A DNA stretch of 64,000 nt. It comes from Desulfurobacterium indicum. GTDB lineage: Bacteria > Aquificota > Aquificia > Desulfurobacteriales > Desulfurobacteriaceae. The notes beneath the pieces are model-generated. The model saw only the letters and a program-made list of their open reading frames with translations. It made no database searches and was not told where the DNA came from. How positions within the stretch are numbered: position 1 is the stretch's first letter; the number at the start of each line of letters is the position of its first letter. Position numbers and translations under genes: made by a program. Positions 45,002 through 53,502 of the stretch are shown piece after piece. The stretch is taken from assembly GCF_001968985.1 (NCBI RefSeq), contig NZ_MOEN01000003.1, positions 25,877 through 89,876 on the forward strand, read 5' to 3'.

Positions 45002-45675
45002 TAAGCCTCCTCTCTTATTCTTTTACAGAACTCCACAAGCTCCTCATCACTCATCTGAAGAATCCTCCCCCACTCTTCATCATATTTCATTTCTTCTATC
45101 TCTTTAAGACGTTTCTTCAAATTCTCCGGAAACGGTTTCTCATGGCTTATAGCTCTCTGAACAAATAGGGATATAAACTGAGGGGCAATACCGTAAGGAC
45201 ATCTTGAAGCACACAAACCGCATAAAATACAGTCAAGCATCATTTCTGTGGCTTCTTCATACTTTCCTTCCTTCAAAAGTTTCATAACTTTTGAAACATT
45301 TATCCACTCTGGACAGGCAATGGTGCAAAAACCGCAGTTTTTACAGGTATCAAGTTCGGGATAGATTTCTCTCAGCTTTTCTATCGGCTTACCCATTTCA
45401 GAAATAATATAATTTGCTGTTCGTGAAGGGAAAAAAGGCATAACGGTTATATTCATTCCTTCTTTAACTATTGTCTGACAGCCAAGACCAAATCTTACCC
45501 TCTTACTTCCCTTCTCAAGGTAAGCTATCGCACAGGCCCCACAAAGTCCTGAAAGACAACCAACTCCCCGCTTTATATCATGTCCAGTGTCCCACAAAGC
45601 CTCTATAACGGTATAACCCTCTGGAACCTTTATTTTTCTACCCTCTATATATATGGAAACAAGTTTTTTACTCAT
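45001..45675 (-). CDS. Fumarate reductase-like iron-sulfur subunit
   Basis: A 224-residue protein with three clusters. The [2Fe-2S] site is GVGCLSGLCGACAI plus a later FGLGCQTI; two [4Fe-4S] sites are CKNCGFCTIACP and CILCGLCASRCP. Unlike TfrB it has no cysteine-rich CCG domain, and unlike ordinary SdhB the second cluster region has a full CxxCxxCxxxCP, suggesting two 4Fe-4S centres. It should pass electrons to the flavoprotein. Membrane anchor subunits are not seen. Confidence 0.82.
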   Translation of the reverse strand: MSKKLVSIYIEGRKIKVPEGYTVIEALWDTGHDIKRGVGCLSGLCGACAIAYLEKGSKRVRFGLGCQTIVKEGMNITVMPFFPSRTANYIISEMGKPIEKLREIYPELDTCKNCGFCTIACPEWINVSKVMKLLKEGKYEEATEMMLDCILCGLCASRCPYGIAPQFISLFVQRAISHEKPFPENLKKRLKEIEEMKYDEEWGRILQMSDEELVEFCKRIREEA

Positions 45676-46030
45676 AAGCCTCCTCTCTCAGAACATTTAC
45701 AAATGCAATGGAAAATTCCCGTTCGTGAGATATGCTGAAAAGAATACGATACCCTTTCACAGGTATTTTAACATCAAGATGTTTGCCACCACCCAAAACT
45801 ACAATATCTTCAAACCTGAGGGAAGTGTTAATATGAGAAAAAGCTTTTATTACAGCTTCCTTTAGAGCAAACCGGGCAGCAATACAACCCACTATTTCAC
45901 CACGTCTTTTATGGAAGCAATATTCAACACCCTCGGGGAAAACTTTTTCTATAAACTTATCGCCCCACCGTTTTAAAGTGTCCTCTATCCTTTTATTAGA
46001 AACGATATCTACCCCACAGGCAACAATCAT
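45668..46030 (-). CDS. acpS: Holo-[acyl-carrier-protein] synthase
   Basis: A 120-residue AcpS, moving phosphopantetheine from CoA onto ACP. The magnesium-binding motifs are [16 protein letters not shown] at the N-terminus and [14 protein letters not shown] in the middle; [14 protein letters not shown] completes the family pattern. It overlaps pdxJ by 4 bp and the iron-sulfur gene by 8 bp. The pdxJ-acpS pairing is common in Gram-negatives. Confidence 0.95.
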   Translation of the reverse strand: MIVACGVDIVSNKRIEDTLKRWGDKFIEKVFPEGVEYCFHKRRGEIVGCIAARFALKEAVIKAFSHINTSLRFEDIVVLGGGKHLDVKIPVKGYRILFSISHEREFSIAFVNVLREEAYE

Positions 46031-46755
46031 CTTACCTCGTTTATCAACTTTTTCATCTCTTTTATCGCATCCGAAAGACCTTTTAAAACTGCATTGGCAA
46101 CGATGGAATGCCCTATGTTCAATTCTTCTATCTCTTTAATCTCAGCAACAGGCCCAACATTCTTGTAAGTTAAACCGTGTCCGGCATAAACTTTTAGCCC
46201 TAACTCTCTGGCATATCTTGCAGCTGACTTTAACCTTTCAAGCTCTCTTTCCTTATCTAAATCTGTAACAGCATTGGCATACTCACCAGTATGAAGCTCG
46301 ACAGCGTCGGCACCAACATCGGCAGCTGCCTCTGTCTGTTCATGGTCAGGATCTATAAAAAGATTTACAACAATACCTGCTTCTTTTAAACGATTAACAA
46401 CTTCTCTTATACGCTTCTTTTGCCCCTTAACATCAAGTCCTCCTTCCGTTGTAATCTCCTCCCTCTTTTCTGGAACAAGTGTAACCTGATGAGGTTTTAC
46501 AGACAGTGCAATCTCCACCATTTCCTTTGTTGCTGCCATTTCAAGATTTATCTTTGAATGAATAACTTCTTTTATCAACTTTAAATCTCTATCTTTTATA
46601 TGCCTTCTATCTTCTCTTAAATGAAGTGTTATCTGGTCTGCACCGGCAAGATCCGCAATAACAGCAGCATGAACAGGATCGGGTTCAAAAGTTTTTCTCG
46701 CTTCCCTGACAGTTGCCACATGATCTATATTAACTCCAAGTCTTATCTTAGCCAT
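46027..46755 (-). CDS. pdxJ: Pyridoxine 5'-phosphate synthase
   Basis: A 242-residue PdxJ, closing the vitamin B6 ring in the DXP-dependent route. [16 protein letters not shown] at the N-terminus, [12 protein letters not shown], and [17 protein letters not shown] are family-specific; [28 protein letters not shown] follows. Barrel of normal length. It is the first gene of the leftward set, diverging from mazG. Confidence 0.97.
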   Translation of the reverse strand: MAKIRLGVNIDHVATVREARKTFEPDPVHAAVIADLAGADQITLHLREDRRHIKDRDLKLIKEVIHSKINLEMAATKEMVEIALSVKPHQVTLVPEKREEITTEGGLDVKGQKKRIREVVNRLKEAGIVVNLFIDPDHEQTEAAADVGADAVELHTGEYANAVTDLDKERELERLKSAARYARELGLKVYAGHGLTYKNVGPVAEIKEIEELNIGHSIVANAVLKGLSDAIKEMKKLINEVR

Positions 46756-46805
46756 GACTTCCTCCTGTAAAAGTTTTGTTTCAGTTAAATTCTACAACTT
46801 TTCAC

Positions 46806-46814
46806 TGGTATAAT
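46806..46814 (+). promoter_or_regulatory. Extended -10 element before mazG
   Basis: TGGTATAAT lies 25 bp before the mazG ATG. An extended TGn -10 can work with a poor -35, and no clear -35 is seen. Confidence 0.5.
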
Positions 46815-46838
46815 TAACTTACAAACTGGAGGCGATAG

Positions 46839-47624
46839 ATGTATAAGTTTGAAGATCTCGTAAAAATTATGGAGATGCTCCGTTCCAAAAATGGATGCCC
46901 GTGGGACAGAAAGCAGACGTATGAAACACTCTTGCCTTACCTTCTTGAAGAAACTTACGAATACATTGACGCCGTTAAAGAAAAAGACTTCAAAAATATG
47001 AAAGAAGAATTGGGAGACATTCTACTTCAGGTTGTATTCCATTCTCAAATAGCAAGAGAAGAAGGCAAATTTTCCATAAATGAAGTTATAGACGAAATAT
47101 GCCGCAAGTTGATATTCAGACACCCTCACGTTTTTGGTGACAGAAAGGACATCAAAAATGCTCAGGATGTTCTCACAGCCTGGGACGAACTTAAAAAAGC
47201 GGAAGGGAAGGAACAAAAATCTACATTTGACGGGATACCTAAATCACTACCACCTCTTGAACGTGCCTTTAAAATTCAGAAAAGAGCAGCAAAAACAGGT
47301 TTTGACTGGAATAATATAAAAGATGTTCTTGAAAAAGTGAAAGAAGAATTACGAGAAACAGAAAACGCCATAGAAAAAGGCACCAGAGAAGAAATTGAAG
47401 AAGAAATAGGCGATTTACTATTTGCAATTGTAAACCTTGCAAGATTTGCAAATGTTGATCCAGCCGTAGCACTACATAGAACTAACGAAAAGTTCATAGA
47501 CAGATTCAGGAAAATGGAAAGTCTTGCAGAAAAGGAAGGGAAAAAGCTTTCCGAAATGAGCCTTGAAGAGATGGATAAACTATGGGAATCCGTTAAAAAG
47601 GAGGAAAGGGATGTCAGTATTTAA
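46839..47624 (+). CDS. mazG: Nucleoside triphosphate pyrophosphohydrolase MazG
   Basis: A 261-residue tandem MazG hydrolysing nucleoside triphosphates to monophosphate and PPi. The first repeat carries GCPWDRKQTYETLLPYLLEE and a metal-binding EELGDILLQVVFH; the second carries EIEEEIGDLLFAIVNLA. This two-domain bacterial form removes non-canonical or excess nucleotides, parallel to Maf. It overlaps the universal stress gene by 14 bp. Confidence 0.95.
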   Translation: MYKFEDLVKIMEMLRSKNGCPWDRKQTYETLLPYLLEETYEYIDAVKEKDFKNMKEELGDILLQVVFHSQIAREEGKFSINEVIDEICRKLIFRHPHVFGDRKDIKNAQDVLTAWDELKKAEGKEQKSTFDGIPKSLPPLERAFKIQKRAAKTGFDWNNIKDVLEKVKEELRETENAIEKGTREEIEEEIGDLLFAIVNLARFANVDPAVALHRTNEKFIDRFRKMESLAEKEGKKLSEMSLEEMDKLWESVKKEERDVSI

Positions 47625-48093
47625 AACGATTCTTTACCCAACAGATTTTTCAGACCTTGCAGAAGTAGCAAAAAATTATGTCCTCAAGCTTAAAGAAGCA
47701 AATGCCGAAAAAGTTATTATTCTTCATGTAATTCATCCGATGGAATTCAGCCTCCCACAATTTGATGACCCGTTTGCGTTAGACGTTGCTGCTATATACG
47801 CTCATATTCCGGAAATCGAAAAAGCCATTCTGGATAGACATCAAGAAAAACTCCAGCAACTAAAACATGAATTTGAACGGGCAGGTTTTAAAGTCGAAAC
47901 GGTTATGACCGTCGGAGATCCGAAAGAAGAAATTGTAAAAACATCTGAGGAAAAAAATTGCAATCTAATAGTCATTGGATATCACGGAAAAGGACTGCTT
48001 GAAAGAATTCTTGAAATTGGAAGCACGGCAAAAGCTGTAATTAGAAAAGCAAAGTGTCCGGTACTCGTTGTTAAAAAGGAGGAAAGGGAATGA
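47611..48093 (+). CDS. Universal stress protein (UspA family)
   Basis: A 160-residue UspA-fold protein. The start ATG at 47611 has AAAAAGGAGG upstream inside the mazG end. The beginning is FKTILYPTDFSDLAE and the ATP-binding loop GYHGKGLLERILEIGSTAKAV (G-x2-G-x9-G-S/T pattern) is intact, so it is likely the ATP-binding type. The final VIRKAKCPVLVV is typical. A longer reading from 47563 is rejected because it simply re-reads mazG in another frame. Confidence 0.9.
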   Translation: MSVFKTILYPTDFSDLAEVAKNYVLKLKEANAEKVIILHVIHPMEFSLPQFDDPFALDVAAIYAHIPEIEKAILDRHQEKLQQLKHEFERAGFKVETVMTVGDPKEEIVKTSEEKNCNLIVIGYHGKGLLERILEIGSTAKAVIRKAKCPVLVVKKEERE

Positions 48094-49160
48094 GAAAAAT
48101 AAAGGACATAAGACCTTTAAAGTGGGAAGGTGATGCTCTTTTACTCCTTGATCAGAGAAAGCTACCCCACAAAGAAGAATGGATAACGTGCAAAACCTAC
48201 GAAGATGTGGCAAAAGCAATAGAAGACATGGTAGTGAGAGGCGCTCCGGCAATAGGTGTTACGGCTGCCTACGCTGTAACACTCGGTGCAAAAGAACTAT
48301 CACAAAAAGCAAAAGATGTTAACGAATTCAAAATGTTAGCCGAACTGGTAATCAATAGACTCGCAACAACAAGACCTACTGCGGTCAACCTATTCTGGGC
48401 ATTAAAAAGAATGAAAAGTATCATAGATGCAGGGCAGAATATAAATGATATTCTTCTGGCCCTTGAAACAGAAGCCAAAAACATAGAAACGCAGGATATT
48501 GATAGAAACAGAAAAATAGGAATGTATGGAGCTGAACTTCTGGGTAATAAAGAAACAATCCTTACACACTGCAACACCGGAGCTCTTGCAACTGCTGGAT
48601 ACGGAACAGCACTTGGAGTGATAAGAGCCGCTTATGAAATGGAAAAAGACATCCTCGTTTATGTTGACGAAACAAGGCCTTATCTTCAGGGAGCAAGGCT
48701 CACAGCATGGGAGTTACAAAAGGAGGGAATTCCTTACTATCTCATTACAGATAACATGGCAGGATGGTTCATAGCAAACGACGAAATAACCTGCATAATA
48801 GTTGGAGCCGATAGGATAGCCCTCAACGGGGACACCGCCAACAAGATAGGCACCTATACCTTGTCTGTTTTGGCCAAAGAACACGGCATACCCTTTTATA
48901 TAGCCGCCCCATCTTCAACATTTGATTTCTCAATTAAAACGGGAAGTGAAATTCCAATAGAAGATAGGCCTCCCGAAGAAGTCCTATACTGCCATTGTAG
49001 TGATTGTAGAATAGCTCCAGAACATGCAAGGGTAAAAAATCCAGCATTCGACGTAACCCCACATGAAAACATAACCGGAATTATTACAGAGAGAGGTGTT
49101 ATTCTCTCTCCGAATGAGACAAAAGTAAAGAAATTCTTTAATCTGGATGAAGAATGTTAG
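48090..49160 (+). CDS. mtnA: S-methyl-5-thioribose-1-phosphate isomerase
   Basis: A 356-residue MtnA, methionine salvage isomerase of the eIF2B-like fold. Active-site Cys is in ILTHCNTGALATAGYG, VDETRPYLQGARLTAWEL follows, and the Asp lies in IIVGADRIALNGDTANKIG. A cluster CHCSDC at residues 301-306 precedes RIAPE, where I recall no cysteines in ordinary MtnA; it could bind a metal. ATGA overlap with the stress protein gene, and 7-bp overlap with ruvA. No other mtn genes are in the window. Confidence 0.9.
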   Translation: MRKIKDIRPLKWEGDALLLLDQRKLPHKEEWITCKTYEDVAKAIEDMVVRGAPAIGVTAAYAVTLGAKELSQKAKDVNEFKMLAELVINRLATTRPTAVNLFWALKRMKSIIDAGQNINDILLALETEAKNIETQDIDRNRKIGMYGAELLGNKETILTHCNTGALATAGYGTALGVIRAAYEMEKDILVYVDETRPYLQGARLTAWELQKEGIPYYLITDNMAGWFIANDEITCIIVGADRIALNGDTANKIGTYTLSVLAKEHGIPFYIAAPSSTFDFSIKTGSEIPIEDRPPEEVLYCHCSDCRIAPEHARVKNPAFDVTPHENITGIITERGVILSPNETKVKKFFNLDEEC

Positions 49161-49723
49161 ATTTTGTGAAGGGGAAAGTTGTTTTCAAATATTCAGACGG
49201 CATATCCATAGGATGCGGGGGAATAGGAATAAAAGTTTTTGTCCCCCTTTCCGTTCTTACAAAAGTTTCTCAAGGTGACAAAGTATTTTTATTTGTTAAA
49301 CTCATATTTCCTCCGGAAGGGACTCCAGCTGTCTACGGATTTGAAACCGAAGACGAAAGAAAACTCTTTGAAATTTTAACAAGAATACCCAAAATAGGCT
49401 CCAGAACAGCTTTAAACATTCTGTCCCACTTCTCTAAACAGGAACTCATAAAGATAGTTGAAGCAAAAGATGCAAAAACACTTGCAACTGTTCCCGGACT
49501 GGGAAAAAAGCTATCAGAACGGCTGATATTTGAACTTGCTTCAAAATTGAAAACAGAAGAATCCCAAAAAGACAAAGAGTTAATTGAAATACTTGAGAAT
49601 TTAGGTTATCCAAGAAGAGACATTATAAAAATACTCTCAAAAATAGATACAGAAAACTTAAGCTTTGAAGAAGCAATTAAAAAACTGACACTGCTCCTTT
49701 CAGGAGGGAAGTTTGGAGGATAG
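49154..49723 (+). CDS. ruvA: Holliday junction DNA-binding protein RuvA
   Basis: A 189-residue RuvA with the OB-fold start FVKGKVVFKYSDGISI, HhH motifs around LTRIPKIGSRTALNILSHF and ATVPGLGKKLSERLIFEL, and a C-terminal domain III (NLGYPRRDIIKILSKI) that contacts RuvB. It forms tetramers on junctions and stimulates RuvB. It overlaps ruvB by 11 bp. Confidence 0.96.
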   Translation: MLDFVKGKVVFKYSDGISIGCGGIGIKVFVPLSVLTKVSQGDKVFLFVKLIFPPEGTPAVYGFETEDERKLFEILTRIPKIGSRTALNILSHFSKQELIKIVEAKDAKTLATVPGLGKKLSERLIFELASKLKTEESQKDKELIEILENLGYPRRDIIKILSKIDTENLSFEEAIKKLTLLLSGGKFGG

Positions 49724-50678
49724 ATCTCCATTAAGGCCCCTTTCATTGGAAGACTTTATAGGGCAGGATAAAGTTAAAAAGCTACTTAAAATAGCGCTTG
49801 AATCGGCAAAAAAGAGAAACTCCACAATTGATCACATTCTCTTCTACGGTCCACCGGGAACAGGCAAAACGACACTCGCAACTATAATAGCCAGAGAAAT
49901 GGGAAAAGAGATAAAAATTGTTTCTGCACCTATGATTGAAAAGAAAGGAGACCTTGTCGCCCTGATTAACTCCCTCCAGGAAGGAGACATACTTTTCATA
50001 GATGAAATACACAGACTTACAAGGCATATCGAAGAAACCCTTTATTCGGCTATGGAGGACTTTCGAATAGACATTGTATCGGGTGGGGGATTAAAAGCAA
50101 GAAGTTTCAGTCTGAACCTCCCTAAATTTACTTTAGTAGGAGCAACAACAAGACTAAATCTTCTAACAGCACCTTTTAGATCAAGGTTTGGATTAATCTG
50201 CAGATTAGAACTCTATACAGAAAAGGATTTGACACATATAGGCAGAAAAAACGCCGAAAAATTAGGCATCTATCTTACAGATGATGCCTTATACGAACTA
50301 TCCAGATGTGCAAGAGGAACACCAAGAATTCTAAACCAAATGTTAAGAAGAGTAAGAGATTTCGCCGTAGTTCATGAATGGTCGGTGATAGACAAAGAGA
50401 AAATACAGCTGATTCTTAAAGAGCTGGGAATAGATGAAAATGGCCTCGATAGAATGGACAGAAGAATTTTAAAAACAATAGCCAGAACATTTAAGGGTGG
50501 CCCTGTGGGATTAAACAGTCTGGCACTTGCACTTAATGAAGATCGGGAAACTCTCGAAAACATACACGAACCCTACCTAATTAAGCTGGGATTAATCGTT
50601 AGAACGAGCAGAGGAAGAAAAATAACCGAAAAAGGATTGAAAATCATAGGAGAAAAAACCGGTAATTTATTGCTGTAA
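49713..50678 (+). CDS. ruvB: Holliday junction branch migration ATPase RuvB
   Basis: A 321-residue AAA+ hexameric motor. Start LRPLSLEDFIGQDKVKKLL, Walker A FYGPPGTGKTTLATII, Walker B DILFIDEIHRL, sensor 1 GATTRLNLLTAPFRSRFG, and a winged helix at the C-terminus. A TTG start at 49713 is used, in the ribosome context GGAGGGAAG inside ruvA. It ends the mazG-ruvB run; no terminator is obvious in the 161 bp before pelC. Confidence 0.96.
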   Translation: MEDRSPLRPLSLEDFIGQDKVKKLLKIALESAKKRNSTIDHILFYGPPGTGKTTLATIIAREMGKEIKIVSAPMIEKKGDLVALINSLQEGDILFIDEIHRLTRHIEETLYSAMEDFRIDIVSGGGLKARSFSLNLPKFTLVGATTRLNLLTAPFRSRFGLICRLELYTEKDLTHIGRKNAEKLGIYLTDDALYELSRCARGTPRILNQMLRRVRDFAVVHEWSVIDKEKIQLILKELGIDENGLDRMDRRILKTIARTFKGGPVGLNSLALALNEDRETLENIHEPYLIKLGLIVRTSRGRKITEKGLKIIGEKTGNLLL

Positions 50679-50685
50679 AGCAGTG

Positions 50686-50752
50686 TTGAAATTTTGACGA
50701 AATTCAAATTTATTTAGAAAATGCTTATCAGATAAAGTTCAATTTGATTGAA
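50686..50752. promoter_or_regulatory. Two TTGAA/TTCAA dyads upstream of the pel promoter
   Basis: Site one spans 50686-50707 (TTGAA with TTCAA, near-symmetric). Site two at 50738-50752 is TTCAAT, 3 bp and ATTGAA, a perfect dyad 12 bp upstream of the -35 box. Shared half-sites suggest one operator-binding protein. Confidence 0.4.
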
Positions 50753-50764
50753 AGTAATATTTAA

Positions 50765-50792
50765 TTGCAACCAGAAAAAATTTCAGTATAAT
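50765..50792 (+). promoter_or_regulatory. Promoter of the pel operon
   Basis: TTGCAA and a perfect TATAAT are spaced 16 bp apart, ending 47 bp before the pelC ATG, which carries AAGGAGGAGAG. No other promoter or terminator is apparent through the following eight genes, so they likely form one transcript. Confidence 0.7.
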
Positions 50793-50839
50793 TTTACTCA
50801 TTAATAAAGATTATGACCTAAATATATTAAGGAGGAGAG

Positions 50840-51325
50840 ATGAAAAAACTTGCCTTAGCAGGATTATTCGTCATTTCTATGCTTTCTGGATGTATGACAG
50901 AAGTAAACAAAACACCGGTTATCATTTCAGAAAACAGCTCCTGTGCAGTTATGCCTTTCATAAATTACTCTGAAACGCCTTTAGCCGGTGAAAGCGCTGC
51001 ATCAATTGCGTTTGGTGTTCTAAAATCAAAAGGATACAATGTTTCAAAGGCATTTGATTCCAAAGAAAAAGATTTTGATTCTTTAGAAATAAAAAATATA
51101 GAACGACAACTTAAAACAGAAGGATACACCTGTGTCATAGGAGGATATGTCAACGAGTGGCGCTACAAAACCGGCATAGACGGAGAACCTGCTGTGAGCG
51201 TAACAATATACGTGGAAAACTTAAAAACCGGCAACGTAATTTCTACCCTGACAGTTTCAGGAACTTCATGGGGTCACAAATCCATAGGTGTTCTCTATCA
51301 GGAACTTTTAAACAAGGAGTTTTAA
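50840..51325 (+). CDS. pelC: Pel exopolysaccharide outer-membrane lipoprotein PelC
   Basis: A 161-residue lipoprotein: signal KKLALAGLFVISMLSGC with lipobox LSGC (lipidated Cys about residue 18). The mature part begins CAVMPFINYSETPLAGESAA, which matches the start of PelC, and TVSGTSWGHKSIGVL lies in the C-terminal part. PelC forms a ring near the outer-membrane exit that funnels the cationic polymer to PelB. Length is close to the Pseudomonas protein. It leads the operon, with pelD following after 3 bp. Confidence 0.85.
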   Translation: MKKLALAGLFVISMLSGCMTEVNKTPVIISENSSCAVMPFINYSETPLAGESAASIAFGVLKSKGYNVSKAFDSKEKDFDSLEIKNIERQLKTEGYTCVIGGYVNEWRYKTGIDGEPAVSVTIYVENLKTGNVISTLTVSGTSWGHKSIGVLYQELLNKEF

Positions 51326-51328
51326 TTA

Positions 51329-52588
51329 ATGGCAAAAAGAGATATTGCTGTTAAGTTTGTTGTTGGTGAAGCGGTTTTATTTTTTGTAATACTTACGCTT
51401 ATCGGCTTTTATTTCAATCCGAAAGATCCTCTTTTTATCCACTCAACGGTAAATCCATTTGTCCTACTGGGACTTACAATAACACTGTTTTACGGTCTCA
51501 TAGGAGGCCTTGTATTCCTAGTTATATCTGTTCCTATTTTTAAATTTATTTACCCTCAATTTCCCCTCTCTTTTTTCCTATGGACATTATTACTTATTCT
51601 AATAGCCGGCGAATTCTTTTCCTACTGGAAAAGACGTATCGAACTATCGGAAGAAGAAAGCACATATTTTAAATCGAAACTTCGTAAACAAACCAATGAC
51701 TTTATCTTACTTAAACTCTCCCACGATCAACTGGAAAAACATTACCTTGTAAAACCCATAAGCATAAGAACTGTTCTCGAAAAAATCAAGAAAGAACTAA
51801 TAAACAATAGAGAAAAGGCATTTGAAAATCTAATGAGTCTCATAAGCGAAGCATTCTTTGTAAGAAAAGGATCTTTATATATTAAAACATCTAAAGAAGA
51901 AAGTTTTAAATTAGCCAGTTCTATAAGCAAACCTGTGGAACTTGATATGGATGATCCACTGGTAAGAGAAGCTATAGAAGAAGGAAGAACGGTATTCCTC
52001 TCATCCTCATCATCACAGTCAAAATATCTTGCAGTAATTCCAGTATTTGACATTGCCAATGACGACGAAATCATTGCGTTTTTTCTGGTTAAAGATTTAC
52101 CGTTCAGATATCTTAACGCAGACAACATACTTTCAATAAATGTAGCCCTGATCTGGTTCATGGCAGAACTTGAAAAAACAGAGATGGTAAAAGATCTAAT
52201 AAATGAATTTAGATATTTACCTGTTGACTTTATAGTCGAAGTTCAAACTGTAAAAATCCTTCAAGAAAAATTCGGAATAGATAGCTACATCGTTGTCTAT
52301 AAAATTCCAGAAAACATGGAAGATATAATTCAATTCATCCACAACAGAATAAGAGGAGTTGACTTCCTGGTATATCACAAAATAAACGATCATTATATTG
52401 TATATGTTTTACTTCCACTTTCTTCTCTTTCATCAGCTGAAGGGTTTTCAAATAGAATATCAAACGAACTTAAAAGACGTTTCGGAAACGAAATTAAAGA
52501 TAAAATCGCTGAGAAATTCATTAAAATCGACGGAAATATCTTTAAAATCTTAAAAAAAGAGGCTAACCAAATTTGGGAGGAAAAATAA
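51329..52588 (+). CDS. pelD: Cyclic-di-GMP receptor of Pel synthesis PelD
   Basis: A 419-residue inner-membrane protein. Four membrane helices fall in residues 8-98, then a coiled coil (100-150), a GAF domain (about 155-280) and a degenerate GGDEF domain (295-415). The GGDEF active site is absent, but RGVD (residues 342-345) supplies the RxxD inhibitory-site motif used by Pseudomonas PelD to bind c-di-GMP. Binding is thought to switch on Pel polymerisation in complex with PelE, F and G. Ribosome site AAGGAG lies in the pelC end. The stop overlaps pelE (TAATG). Confidence 0.88.
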   Translation: MAKRDIAVKFVVGEAVLFFVILTLIGFYFNPKDPLFIHSTVNPFVLLGLTITLFYGLIGGLVFLVISVPIFKFIYPQFPLSFFLWTLLLILIAGEFFSYWKRRIELSEEESTYFKSKLRKQTNDFILLKLSHDQLEKHYLVKPISIRTVLEKIKKELINNREKAFENLMSLISEAFFVRKGSLYIKTSKEESFKLASSISKPVELDMDDPLVREAIEEGRTVFLSSSSSQSKYLAVIPVFDIANDDEIIAFFLVKDLPFRYLNADNILSINVALIWFMAELEKTEMVKDLINEFRYLPVDFIVEVQTVKILQEKFGIDSYIVVYKIPENMEDIIQFIHNRIRGVDFLVYHKINDHYIVYVLLPLSSLSSAEGFSNRISNELKRRFGNEIKDKIAEKFIKIDGNIFKILKKEANQIWEEK

Positions 52589-53502
52589 TGCCAAAGTTTT
52601 CTCCCGAAGATCTTATTATGCTACACATTTTCCTGTCAATAATTATAAGTATTGCTATTGTCATCTTGATGCCCAGACACTTTAAAAGAAGCATACGTAA
52701 CATTCTAACAATATTTTTATTTAATTTACTCATTCCCGCGGCAGGTTATATATTTTCGATGATAAACTTTCTGATAATAGCACGTCTTAAAAAAGCAAAT
52801 CTTTTTGAAGCAAAAAAACTACCTATAAGGGATATCACACTCGAAAAAGTAAAAGTAAGAAGTAGAAAGCTTGGAGAAGCAGCACTCACCCAGCTTATAA
52901 AAACTAAAAAAATAAACAACGAACACGCATTGCTAATCATGGGAAACTTCATAAATCCTCAAACGATAGAAGCTGCCAAAACTGCACTGTTTTCCGACAA
53001 CGACGAGATCAGACTCTACGCTTTTGCCATTCTCTCAAAACTTGAAAAAGAAATTGACGATAAAATATCTTTTTTAAAAACCAAACTCCAAAAAACAGAC
53101 GATAAAAAAGAAAAAGCATTTATCCATTTTGAGCTTGCATCTTTATACTGGGATATGGTCTATCTAAAAGTGGTTGATAAAGAACTCATTCCATTTATCA
53201 TAAAAGAAGCACTGAACCACATTCAAAATTCTTTAAAACTTCACAAAACACCGGAGATAGAACTACTTGCCGGGAAAATCCACCTAAAGTTAAACAACAA
53301 AAAAGAAGCAAAGAAATTTTTATTATCAGCTTTCAATCAAGGTGATAAACTGATGAAAATGAAAGTTGTTCCCTACCTTGCGGAAATAGCCTTTTACGAA
53401 AAAGACTACAAAACTGTAGAAAAACTCTTCTCCATTATCGAAGCACCTTTACATCCGGAAGTATGTTTTATGAAACTTTTCTGGACAGGTAAAAAATGGT
53501 AA
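52588..53502 (+). CDS. pelE: Pel biosynthesis membrane TPR protein PelE
   Basis: A 304-residue protein with two membrane helices in residues 8-66 (LIMLHIFLSIIISIAIVILM and a second in the IFLFNLLIPAAGYIFSM region) and a C-terminal TPR-like helical domain (about 150-300). Matches PelE by topology, position between pelD and pelF and the NNKKEAKKFLLSAFNQGD-type repeats. PelE is part of the inner-membrane synthase complex. I use ATG 52588, which shares a base with the pelD stop. An earlier in-frame start at 52573 has no ribosome site of its own. Confidence 0.82.
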   Translation: MPKFSPEDLIMLHIFLSIIISIAIVILMPRHFKRSIRNILTIFLFNLLIPAAGYIFSMINFLIIARLKKANLFEAKKLPIRDITLEKVKVRSRKLGEAALTQLIKTKKINNEHALLIMGNFINPQTIEAAKTALFSDNDEIRLYAFAILSKLEKEIDDKISFLKTKLQKTDDKKEKAFIHFELASLYWDMVYLKVVDKELIPFIIKEALNHIQNSLKLHKTPEIELLAGKIHLKLNNKKEAKKFLLSAFNQGDKLMKMKVVPYLAEIAFYEKDYKTVEKLFSIIEAPLHPEVCFMKLFWTGKKW

